A DNA stretch of 45,789 nt from Clostridia bacterium (GTDB taxonomy: Bacteria > Bacillota > Clostridia > Oscillospirales > CAG-272), in NCBI GenBank assembly GCA_017452525.1, contig JAFTMG010000006.1, positions 1-45,789 of the forward strand, read 5' to 3'. Positions 26,159-32,951 of the stretch are shown one piece after another. Every line of letters starts with the position of its first letter. Position 1 is the first letter of the stretch. The position numbers and the translations under genes are program-made. The notes below the pieces were generated by a model. The model did not search any database and was not told where the DNA came from. It saw nothing but the letters and a program-made list of their open reading frames with translations.

Positions 26159-26340
26159 TAGTTTTCTTCTCCATCTTGCATTTTATTTTGACGATTTTTC
26201 CATATTATATCATGCCTCCGCTACAAAAAAAGGTCGAAACAGGTAACACACACTTATTTTTTTCCTGATCTCCTGCGCATCTCAACGTATCGTTGTATTT
26301 CTCTCGCGTGATTACAAAAGAAATCAGCGGGAACAAATGA

Positions 26341-26368
26341 TTGACATTTTCAAAAAACATGATATAAT
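26341..26368 (+). promoter_or_regulatory. Consensus sigma-A promoter of the M18 aminopeptidase gene
   Basis: TTGACA (26341-26346), 16 bases, TATAAT (26363-26368), 36 bases before the ATG. Both boxes are perfect. Confidence 0.85.
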
Positions 26369-26404
26369 AAACGTACAGAATGCTTTTTCGAAAGGACCTC
26401 CGTT

Positions 26405-27724
26405 ATGATCAAAAACATCCATTCCCCCGTCAGCGAGATGCTTGATTTTATCGCACAAAGTGTCAGCCCCTATCATACGGTCGACACGGTCAAACAAATG
26501 CTGTCCGCTATCGACTACACTGAGTTGAACGAAAACAGCGAATGGAACATTGTCCCCGGCGGAAAATATTATGTAAGCAGAAATCTCTCTTCCGTCATCG
26601 CTTTCCGTATCCCCTGCGCCACTCCGACAGCCTTTATGATGGCGGCAAGCCACAGCGATTCTCCCACCTTCAAGATCAAGGATCAGACCGAAATGTCCTC
26701 TCCCGGATACGTTCGCCTCAATACCGAGCGTTATGGCGGTATGATCTGCTCCACATGGCTGGATCGGCCGCTATCCGTTGCCGGCAAGATCATGGTCAAG
26801 GACGGCGAGAATAAACTGACCACCAAGCTGGTCAGGGTCGAGCGCGACCTTCTGATGATCCCCAACGTAGCAATACATATGAACCGCAACGCCAACGATG
26901 GCTTTGCTTTCAAGGCAAATGTGGATATGGTTCCCCTGCTCGGAGATGAAAGTGCCAAGGGCTCCTTCCGCAAGATCATTGCAGACGCTGCCGAGGTGGA
27001 AGAAGATGCGATCGTCAGCACCGATCTGTTCCTGACAAACCGCGCTCACGGAACGGTTTGGGGTGCCAACATGGAGTACGTCTCTGCTCCCAGATTGGAC
27101 GATCTGGAATGTGTTTATACAACGTTGCTTGGATTTATGCAGGCAGCCGAAACGACCGCCATCCCAATGTGCGCCATTCTGGATAACGAAGAAGTCGGCA
27201 GTACAACCAAACAGGGTGCGAATTCCACCTTTATCACCGACGTCATAGAGCGCATCTCGGAGTCTCTCGGTCTTTCACGCTCGCAGATGTGCCGTATGGT
27301 CTCGGCAAGCTTCTTGGTGTCCGCGGATAACGCACACGCCGTACACCCCAATCATCCCGAATTCTCCGACCCCACCAATAAGGTCTACATGAATCGGGGT
27401 ATCGTGATCAAATACAACGCCAGCCAGAAATACACAACAGATTCTGTTTCAGACGCGCTCTTCTCAGCGATCTGTCATAAGGCGGAAGTACCGACACAGA
27501 GATACACCAACCGTGCAGACATGCCCGGTGGCTCCACGCTCGGCAACATCGCAAACACACACATCTCGGTAAACACCGTTGACATCGGTCTGGCACAGCT
27601 CGCTATGCACTCTTCTTACGAGACTGCGGGCGTGGCAGATATTGAATCCATGATCAAAGCAATGACTGTTTTCTATTCGTCTCGCATTCAGCGTCTTTCG
27701 GACGGCGACTACGAGCTGATCTGA
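26405..27724 (+). CDS. apeB: M18-family aminopeptidase
   Basis: 439 residues, standard for this dinuclear zinc family that trims N-terminal residues from peptides in the cytosol, often as a dodecamer. Blocks: AASHSDSPTFKIK (~78, metal His/Asp), NTERYGGMICSTWLDRPLS (~105), ILDNEEVGSTTKQGANS (~257, catalytic Glu pair), SADNAHAVHPNH (~306) and MPGGSTLGNI (~376) with VDIGLAQLAMHSSYE near the end supplying the last His ligand. AAAGGA precedes the ATG. It has its own consensus promoter and shared terminator, so it is monocistronic. Symbol by family resemblance only. Confidence 0.93.
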   Translation: MIKNIHSPVSEMLDFIAQSVSPYHTVDTVKQMLSAIDYTELNENSEWNIVPGGKYYVSRNLSSVIAFRIPCATPTAFMMAASHSDSPTFKIKDQTEMSSPGYVRLNTERYGGMICSTWLDRPLSVAGKIMVKDGENKLTTKLVRVERDLLMIPNVAIHMNRNANDGFAFKANVDMVPLLGDESAKGSFRKIIADAAEVEEDAIVSTDLFLTNRAHGTVWGANMEYVSAPRLDDLECVYTTLLGFMQAAETTAIPMCAILDNEEVGSTTKQGANSTFITDVIERISESLGLSRSQMCRMVSASFLVSADNAHAVHPNHPEFSDPTNKVYMNRGIVIKYNASQKYTTDSVSDALFSAICHKAEVPTQRYTNRADMPGGSTLGNIANTHISVNTVDIGLAQLAMHSSYETAGVADIESMIKAMTVFYSSRIQRLSDGDYELI

Positions 27725-27740
27725 CAGCATACGGCGACCA

Positions 27741-27785
27741 ATACAAAAAGCACTTATGACGAATCATAAGTGCTTTTTGTATTAT
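27741..27785. terminator. Bidirectional terminator between aminopeptidase and P-loop protein genes
   Basis: ATACAAAAAGCACTTATGA pairs with the matching TCATAAGTGCTTTTTGTAT (27741-27782): A-rich on one arm and T-rich on the other, so it works for both converging genes. Confidence 0.9.
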
Positions 27786-27812
27786 AACTTGCAATCGAGA
27801 TGATCGATTCAA

Positions 27813-28226
27813 TTACTGCATTACGTACTTCTTCACAACGTCGGATGCATCTTCCAAGGGCATGGAAACGGTCATCACAACGTTTACGTTTGCCTTCTCG
27901 GTCAGCTCATCCAACTCAAGAGCCAGCTTTTCAAATGCTCTGAGGTCATGGTTGCAGATCTTGAGAGTAGCGTCCACAAAAACGTCGGTCACATCATGGT
28001 CGCTCGCCAGAATACCTGCGATAAAGCCGTACAGAGACTGTGCGTCAAATACCAGATAATCGTTGGTGTTGATCAGTCTTGCCTCATACTTTACATCATA
28101 TCTGAGCTTAACACCTTTTTCTATGCAAACCACATTACCGTGGGTCGTTTCAGCCGCTTCGTTTACCATGGAAATGAGAGCCTTGGTCTTGCCGGTGCCC
28201 TTAACACCAATCATCAATTTAAGCAT
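27813..28226 (-). CDS. Small conserved P-loop NTP-binding protein of unknown function
   Basis: 137 residues from ATG 28226, with GGAGG 9 bases upstream; the longer frame to 28295 has no site. It opens MLKLMIGVKGTGKTKALI, a Walker A loop at residues ~7-14, followed by GNVVCIEKG, LRYDVKYEARLI, DVFVDATLKICN (a Walker B-like Asp) and NVNVVMTVSM. The order resembles a minimal RecA/PilT-like core lacking the rest of an ATPase. I recall very similar short proteins across Clostridia, labelled only as hypothetical ATP-binding proteins. It is monocistronic, between pgi and the aminopeptidase terminator. No function should be assigned. Confidence 0.8.
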   Translation of the reverse strand: MLKLMIGVKGTGKTKALISMVNEAAETTHGNVVCIEKGVKLRYDVKYEARLINTNDYLVFDAQSLYGFIAGILASDHDVTDVFVDATLKICNHDLRAFEKLALELDELTEKANVNVVMTVSMPLEDASDVVKKYVMQ

Positions 28227-28335
28227 ATGTTTGTTCCTCCATCTATTTTTGCATTCCCTGTCGTATTCGCGGGAATTATGGCAGACGGACGGCAAAATCG
28301 GCTTTCACAGATCCTGCCGTTATCTTTATGGTTCA

Positions 28336-28364
28336 ATTATAACATAAAGCCATCGCCATTGCAA
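28336..28364 (-). promoter_or_regulatory. Sigma-A promoter of the P-loop protein gene
   Basis: TTGCAA (28364-28359) and TATAAT (28341-28336), 17 bases apart on the minus strand, about 110 bases before the ATG at 28226. Confidence 0.65.
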
Positions 28365-28393
28365 GAGTTTTTTTGTTTGTTTTCGTAAATATT

Positions 28394-29728
28394 TTACATT
28401 CTTGCTTCCAGCGCCGCGCGACGGTCCTCGTAGCCGGGCTTACCGAGAAGCGCAAACATGTTTTTCTTATAGGACTCAACACCGGGCTGATTGAAGGGGT
28501 TAACACCCAGCAGGTAGCCGGACATTGCGCAGGAAAGTTCGAAGAAGTAGATCAAATAGCCCAGCGAAAATGCGGTTCTGTCCTTCAGTTCCAAAACGAT
28601 ATTCGGAACACCGCCGTCCATATGAGCAAACAATGTGCCCTGCATCGCCGTCTTATTAACATAGTCCAGATCCATGCCCGAGAGGAAATTCAAGCCGTCA
28701 ATATTATGAGGGTCATCGGGAATGAGCAAGGAGCTTCCGCCTTCGTTCACAGTAACGACCGTCTCGAACAGATTACGGCGCCCCTCCTGGATATACTGTC
28801 CCAGGGAGTGCAGGTCGGTCGAGAAAATAACGGAGGACGGATAAATGCCTCGGTTATCCTTACCCTCGCTCTCGCCGTAAAGCTGCTTCCACCACTCGTT
28901 GAACATGGTGGCGTAGTTCTCGTAGTTGACAAGGATCTCGGTACTCTTGCCCTTGCGGTACAGAATGATACGGGTCACCGCATAGCGGTAGCAATCATTC
29001 TTGGCAAGACTGGGGTTAATATAGTCCCCACGTGCGGCATCTGCGCCCTGCATCAACTCATCGATGCTGATGCCCGCAACAGCGATCGGCAACAGACCGA
29101 CTGCAGTCAGAACGGAGAAACGACCTCCGACATCATCCGGAACCACAAAGGTCTCATATCCCGCCTGATCGGCAAACTGCTTCAGCGTGCCGCGAGAACG
29201 GTCGGTGGTGATAAAGATATGATCGCGTGCGCCATCAACACCGTATTTCTCCTCCAGCAAATTGCGGAACACACGGAAAGCCACAGCAGGCTCGGTGGTC
29301 GTACCGGACTTGGAGATCACGTTGATGGAGACGTCCTTGCCCTCGCAGAGCTCGAGAAGCTCATTCATATCTGCGGGGCTGATATTACAACCGGAGAAAT
29401 AAATATCCGGAGTATCCTTCTTCAATACGTTGTAGCGTTGAGACTTCAAAAACTCGATCACAGCACGGGAACCAAGATAGGATCCGCCGATACCGAGAAC
29501 GATGAATACGTCACAGTTCTTCTGGATCTTTGCGGCAGCGTCTTTGATTCTGGCGAACTCCTCTTTATCATAATCGCTGGGAAGCGTCATCCAACCGAGA
29601 TAATCGTTTCCGGGACCGTTCTGCTCACGCAGCATGCGGTCAGCTACATTGACCATAGGCTGAATATTCTCATATTCATGGTCGGCGATAAAGGGTTTTA
29701 CAAATTTGTCATTCATTTTTAGGATCAT
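28394..29728 (-). CDS. pgi: Glucose-6-phosphate isomerase
   Basis: 444 residues, the short bacterial form (Bacillus/Thermotoga-like) that interconverts glucose-6-phosphate and fructose-6-phosphate. Sugar-phosphate blocks: [11 protein letters not shown] (~79), [11 protein letters not shown] (~138), [14 protein letters not shown] (~198), and the signature [17 protein letters not shown] near 305 with catalytic Glu; [18 protein letters not shown] (~412) is the C-terminal signature with the active-site lysine. AAAGGATGG precedes ATG 29728. With pckG in the same window it joins gluconeogenesis and glycolysis, and it also serves the fate of GlcNAc and galactose carbon. Confidence 0.97.
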   Translation of the reverse strand: MILKMNDKFVKPFIADHEYENIQPMVNVADRMLREQNGPGNDYLGWMTLPSDYDKEEFARIKDAAAKIQKNCDVFIVLGIGGSYLGSRAVIEFLKSQRYNVLKKDTPDIYFSGCNISPADMNELLELCEGKDVSINVISKSGTTTEPAVAFRVFRNLLEEKYGVDGARDHIFITTDRSRGTLKQFADQAGYETFVVPDDVGGRFSVLTAVGLLPIAVAGISIDELMQGADAARGDYINPSLAKNDCYRYAVTRIILYRKGKSTEILVNYENYATMFNEWWKQLYGESEGKDNRGIYPSSVIFSTDLHSLGQYIQEGRRNLFETVVTVNEGGSSLLIPDDPHNIDGLNFLSGMDLDYVNKTAMQGTLFAHMDGGVPNIVLELKDRTAFSLGYLIYFFELSCAMSGYLLGVNPFNQPGVESYKKNMFALLGKPGYEDRRAALEARM

Positions 29729-29763
29729 GTTACAGGGTCCATCCTTTTTTAACGATTTCTTTT

Positions 29764-29792
29764 ATTTTACTACAAAAAACAAAATAATGCAA
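29764..29792 (-). promoter_or_regulatory. Sigma-A promoter of pgi
   Basis: TTGCAT (29792-29787) and TAAAAT (29769-29764), 17 bases apart on the minus strand. Boxes and spacing equal those of pckG. Confidence 0.6.
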
Positions 29793-29799
29793 GCACTTT

Positions 29800-30981
29800 T
29801 TAATATTTTCCCACGAAACAGCGCAATAATCTCATGAATAATCCGCCAAAACCGACCCTTTCGATGTCCTTTTGAGAAACCAGCTCCACCTGCCCTAACG
29901 TCCGATCGCCGATCCGGTAACTGATTCCACCTATTCTTTGCCCTTTGACGATCGGTGCGATAATGTATTCGGGCAGATCGTACACTTCCTCCACTGTGCT
30001 TGCCGTTCCTTTAGGAACCACACGAGAAAAAGGCGTATATTCGACCCCACATTCGGCCTCTGTTCCTGCCCGCACCGGAACAGTACCGACGTCTCGTATC
30101 GGGGCAACGTACATCTCATAATTGGCAAAGCCCCAATCCAACAATTTTTTCGCCGCTTCGTTGCGAATATCGCGCGTATCTGCACCCATGATCACGCAGA
30201 TCAACGACATTCCGTCCCGCTGTGCGGTAGCACTGATGCAAAATCTCGCCTTTGAGGTAGAGCCCGTCTTCAGTCCGGTAGCCCCAGGGTAAAATCGGAT
30301 CAAACGGTTGGTGTTAGTCAAGCCGAATGTACCGTCACGGATCGTATCCATCCAGATCGAGCTGTACTTCAGGATCAATGGGTGTGCAATCAGCGCGCGG
30401 GACATCAAGGCAACGTCCCGTGCCGTAGTCAAATGGTTTTCTACGGTATCGTCCAGCCCGTTTGTATTTTCAAAATGCGTATTTTTCATACCGAGTTCCC
30501 TCGCCTTTTCGTTCATCTTTGCAACGAACGTCTCCTCGGAGCCGCACAAATGCTCGGCGAGCGCCAAAGCAGCATCGTTAGCGGAAGAGATGACCACACT
30601 CTTGATCATATCCTCCACCGACATGCACTCCCCTTCCTTTAAATAGATCTGTGACCCGCCCATAGAGGAGGCGTGCGCACTGGCAGTCACCATGTCATCC
30701 AGACGGAGCGTGTTCCGTTCAATCGCTTCCATCACAAGCAAAAGTGTCATGATCTTCGTAATAGACGCCGGAGGACAGACCGCGTCCGGATTTTGCTCAA
30801 ACAGCACCTCCCCCGTGGATGCCTCCATCAAAATGGCACTCGGGCAATCCAACGTCAAAGGAACACTATCCACCGCTTCTGTAGTTGCACGGATGGGTAA
30901 AGCGAATACGGTAAGCATCCGGACAGCGATCAGGATCAAACCGACAGACCGCAAACATTTTCTATACTCTTTTCGTTTCAA
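29800..30981 (-). CDS. dacF: D-alanyl-D-alanine carboxypeptidase (DacF-like, peptidase S11)
   Basis: About 393 residues. Signal peptide ~1-33, then the penicillin-binding triad: SITK (Ser ~73, Lys ~76), SAND (~134) and KTGSTSKA (~235). A C-terminal beta domain (~280-370) and a short amphipathic end (FGGLFMRLLRCFVGKY) suggest peripheral membrane attachment. The enzyme trims the terminal D-Ala from wall peptides. A TTG at 30981 is taken as start because AGGTGA lies 5 bases upstream; GTG 30990 is the alternative. The binding site lies inside the stem of the terminator of the upstream kinase gene. DacF of Bacillus acts in the forespore; the sporulation link here is by family only, and a vegetative DacA-like role is equally possible. 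Confidence 0.88.
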   Translation of the reverse strand: MKRKEYRKCLRSVGLILIAVRMLTVFALPIRATTEAVDSVPLTLDCPSAILMEASTGEVLFEQNPDAVCPPASITKIMTLLLVMEAIERNTLRLDDMVTASAHASSMGGSQIYLKEGECMSVEDMIKSVVISSANDAALALAEHLCGSEETFVAKMNEKARELGMKNTHFENTNGLDDTVENHLTTARDVALMSRALIAHPLILKYSSIWMDTIRDGTFGLTNTNRLIRFYPGATGLKTGSTSKARFCISATAQRDGMSLICVIMGADTRDIRNEAAKKLLDWGFANYEMYVAPIRDVGTVPVRAGTEAECGVEYTPFSRVVPKGTASTVEEVYDLPEYIIAPIVKGQRIGGISYRIGDRTLGQVELVSQKDIERVGFGGLFMRLLRCFVGKY

Positions 30982-31018
30982 AAAAATCACCTCGGTACAT
31001 GTTTATGCACCGAGGCAA
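30980..31018 (-). terminator. Terminator of the two-component operon, overlapping the dacF ribosome binding site
   Basis: CCTCGGT (30990-30996) pairs with ACCGAGG (31009-31015), with a short CAT/ATG extension inside. On the minus strand it runs into TGATTTTTTTG, a good U tract. The same bases contain the AGGTGA site of the downstream carboxypeptidase gene. Confidence 0.8.
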
Positions 31019-31023
31019 AATGA

Positions 31024-32091
31024 TTATGACTGCTTACTCTCCGAGGCGCTTTTTTTCGGGAGCGTGATATAAACGGAGGTCCCGTTTTCTTCTTCACTTT
31101 CAATGGAAATGGTTCCGCCGCACAACTCAACGATACGTTTTACCAAGGAAAGCCCCAATCCGTTTCCTTCCACCGACCGCGACCGATCACCCTGATAAAA
31201 CTTCTCAAAAACGTGGGATAAGGTCTCAGAATTCATGCCGATTCCATTGTCACGGACAACGACCTTCACGTTTTCGTTATCCTGAGTCAAACGCACCACG
31301 ATCTTTCCGCCCTCCGGCGTAAATTTGATGGCATTAGAGAGCAAATTGACCCAAAGCTGAGACAGAACCTCCGCATTTCCGAAATAAGTCACCTCATTCA
31401 GATCCGGCTCAATCTCCAGTTGCTTTCGGGACCACTGCTTTTCCAGCAGAAGTATGTCCGATCGGATCTGCTCATCCAAAGAAAACTCCGCAAGATCCGC
31501 CAAAATCGCCTGATTTTCCAATTTACTGAGCAACAAAACATTGGCGGAAAGCTTGGTCAGCCGCTCACTCTCCGCAATGATAATGTCCGTATATTCCTTT
31601 CGTTCCTCCGGAGTCAGATTTTCATTTTGCAATTGCTTGGCAAAGCCGCGGATAGAAACGATTGGCGTTTTAAACTCGTGGGAAAAAGTATTGATGAAAT
31701 CGGAACGGAACATCTCAATTCCGCCCAGATCCTCCGTCATGACGTTGAAGCTTTCGATCAGTTCCGCGATCTCTCCGATCTGCCCCTCTGAATTCAGCCG
31801 CACGGAAAAATCTCCTTTTGCCACCGTTTTGGTCGCAGCGATCAGTTCTCTCAATGGCAGCAGCAGGTGATACGATACCACAGAGGAGATCACCGTTCCC
31901 ACAAAGCTACTCACCATCAAACACAGAAACGGAATAAACGTGCTGGAAAGAAGCAGCACGGGCAACAAGCGAAGCGCACGCAGTAACGTCAACAAAAAAA
32001 TAGTAAAAAATGCCGCAGACAGCATGATCAGCAAAACAAACACGACCGAGGCTGTTCGCAACGAATGAAATTTTCTCATATAACTCCTCAT
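31024..32091 (-). CDS. Sensor histidine kinase with HAMP domain
   Basis: About 355 residues. Two membrane helices (~10-35 and ~44-70) with a very short outer loop, HAMP (~71-123), HisKA with H-box FSHEFKTPIVSIRGF (His ~138), and HATPase with N-box LWVNLLSNAIKFTPEGG, G1 DNGIGMN, F-box and G2 GNGLGLSLV. Short-loop kinases of this kind often sense through a partner ABC transporter or in the membrane itself. Start 32091 has GGAG upstream; ATG 32079 (AGGAG, 4 bases) is possible. It follows the response regulator gene with 24 bases between, and ends in a terminator. Confidence 0.92.
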   Translation of the reverse strand: MRSYMRKFHSLRTASVVFVLLIMLSAAFFTIFLLTLLRALRLLPVLLLSSTFIPFLCLMVSSFVGTVISSVVSYHLLLPLRELIAATKTVAKGDFSVRLNSEGQIGEIAELIESFNVMTEDLGGIEMFRSDFINTFSHEFKTPIVSIRGFAKQLQNENLTPEERKEYTDIIIAESERLTKLSANVLLLSKLENQAILADLAEFSLDEQIRSDILLLEKQWSRKQLEIEPDLNEVTYFGNAEVLSQLWVNLLSNAIKFTPEGGKIVVRLTQDNENVKVVVRDNGIGMNSETLSHVFEKFYQGDRSRSVEGNGLGLSLVKRIVELCGGTISIESEEENGTSVYITLPKKSASESKQS

Positions 32092-32115
32092 GCTCTCTCC
32101 GAACACTGTCTGTCC

Positions 32116-32793
32116 TCAGTTGTTTTTCACGGCCTTATAGCCTAGACCTCGCACGGTGACGATCTCAAAATCTCGATTCTCGCGGAAACGGTCGCGCAAA
32201 CGGTTCACATGCACGTCCACCGTTCTCTCATCGCTTTCGCTGTCCATATCCCAGATCTCATCCATCAGCTGACGACGCGTGAAGATTTTCCCCGCATAAG
32301 ATAGTAGCTTGAAAATCAGCATAAACTCCTTTTGCGGCAGAAGCTGCACGTTTCCGCCAAACTCCACAGTCATGGCGTCGTAATCCAACACGGTTCCACC
32401 CACAGTCAGCTTTCGGGCACTGGCGATGTGTGAACGGCGCAGCAGGGCGGCAATACGCAAGAGCATCTCCTCCTCGTCTACCGGCTTCACCATATAATCA
32501 TCGGTTCCAACGCCAAAGCCACGGCGCTTGTCTGCCATAGATTCCTTCGCGGTGACCATTAAAATGGGAATATTGCAATCCCCTTCGCGCAGGATCTTGG
32601 TAAATTCATAACCATCCATCCGAGGCATCATGATATCCAGAATGATCAGGTCCACGTGATTAGACTCCATTTTCTCAAGCGCGTCCTCGCCATCGGTTGC
32701 CAAAATCGGCTCGTAACCATTCTGCTTCAGCACGGCCCCCATCAATTTTCTTGTATTCAGATCATCTTCCACGACCATCACGTGAAACATCAT
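32116..32793 (-). CDS. OmpR/PhoB-family response regulator
   Basis: 225 residues. Receiver domain ~4-120: acidic pair EDD (9-11), phosphorylation site Asp 53 in ILDIMMPRMDG, Thr in VTAKES, and Lys in MVKPVDEEE. Winged-helix DNA-binding domain ~130-222 with LLPQKEFMLIFKLL, ERTVDVHVNRLRDRF and VRGLGYK. It is first in a two-gene operon with the kinase and divergent from the MacB-like ABC gene, its most likely target. AAAGGATG precedes the ATG. Confidence 0.94.
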   Translation of the reverse strand: MMFHVMVVEDDLNTRKLMGAVLKQNGYEPILATDGEDALEKMESNHVDLIILDIMMPRMDGYEFTKILREGDCNIPILMVTAKESMADKRRGFGVGTDDYMVKPVDEEEMLLRIAALLRRSHIASARKLTVGGTVLDYDAMTVEFGGNVQLLPQKEFMLIFKLLSYAGKIFTRRQLMDEIWDMDSESDERTVDVHVNRLRDRFRENRDFEIVTVRGLGYKAVKNN

Positions 32794-32846
32794 ACCACAT
32801 CCTTTTTATCCATATATAGATATTATAAAACTATTTTGTGAACCGG

Positions 32847-32861
32847 ATGTGAATTTCACAT
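32847..32861. promoter_or_regulatory. Palindrome in the divergent control region of the two-component and ABC genes
   Basis: ATGTGAA-T-TTCACAT is a perfect 7-bp inverted repeat. A TATAAT box for the ABC gene follows at 32872-32877 and a TATAAT box for the regulator gene lies at 32827-32822 on the other strand, so the repeat covers the -35 zone of the first and lies close to that of the second. Suits a single regulator controlling both. Confidence 0.5.
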
Positions 32862-32951
32862 GTTTTTCTTGTATAATATAAATTGGTTCATATTAGGTTA
32901 AAAAAACTTGATATACTATTGTGTGTTATTATGAAAGGAGTTCCTGAAAGC

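Noticed and set aside
28373..29722. Plus-strand reading frame (449 codons) opposite pgi
   Set aside because: Mirror of glucose-6-phosphate isomerase, without a ribosome binding site or family motifs.
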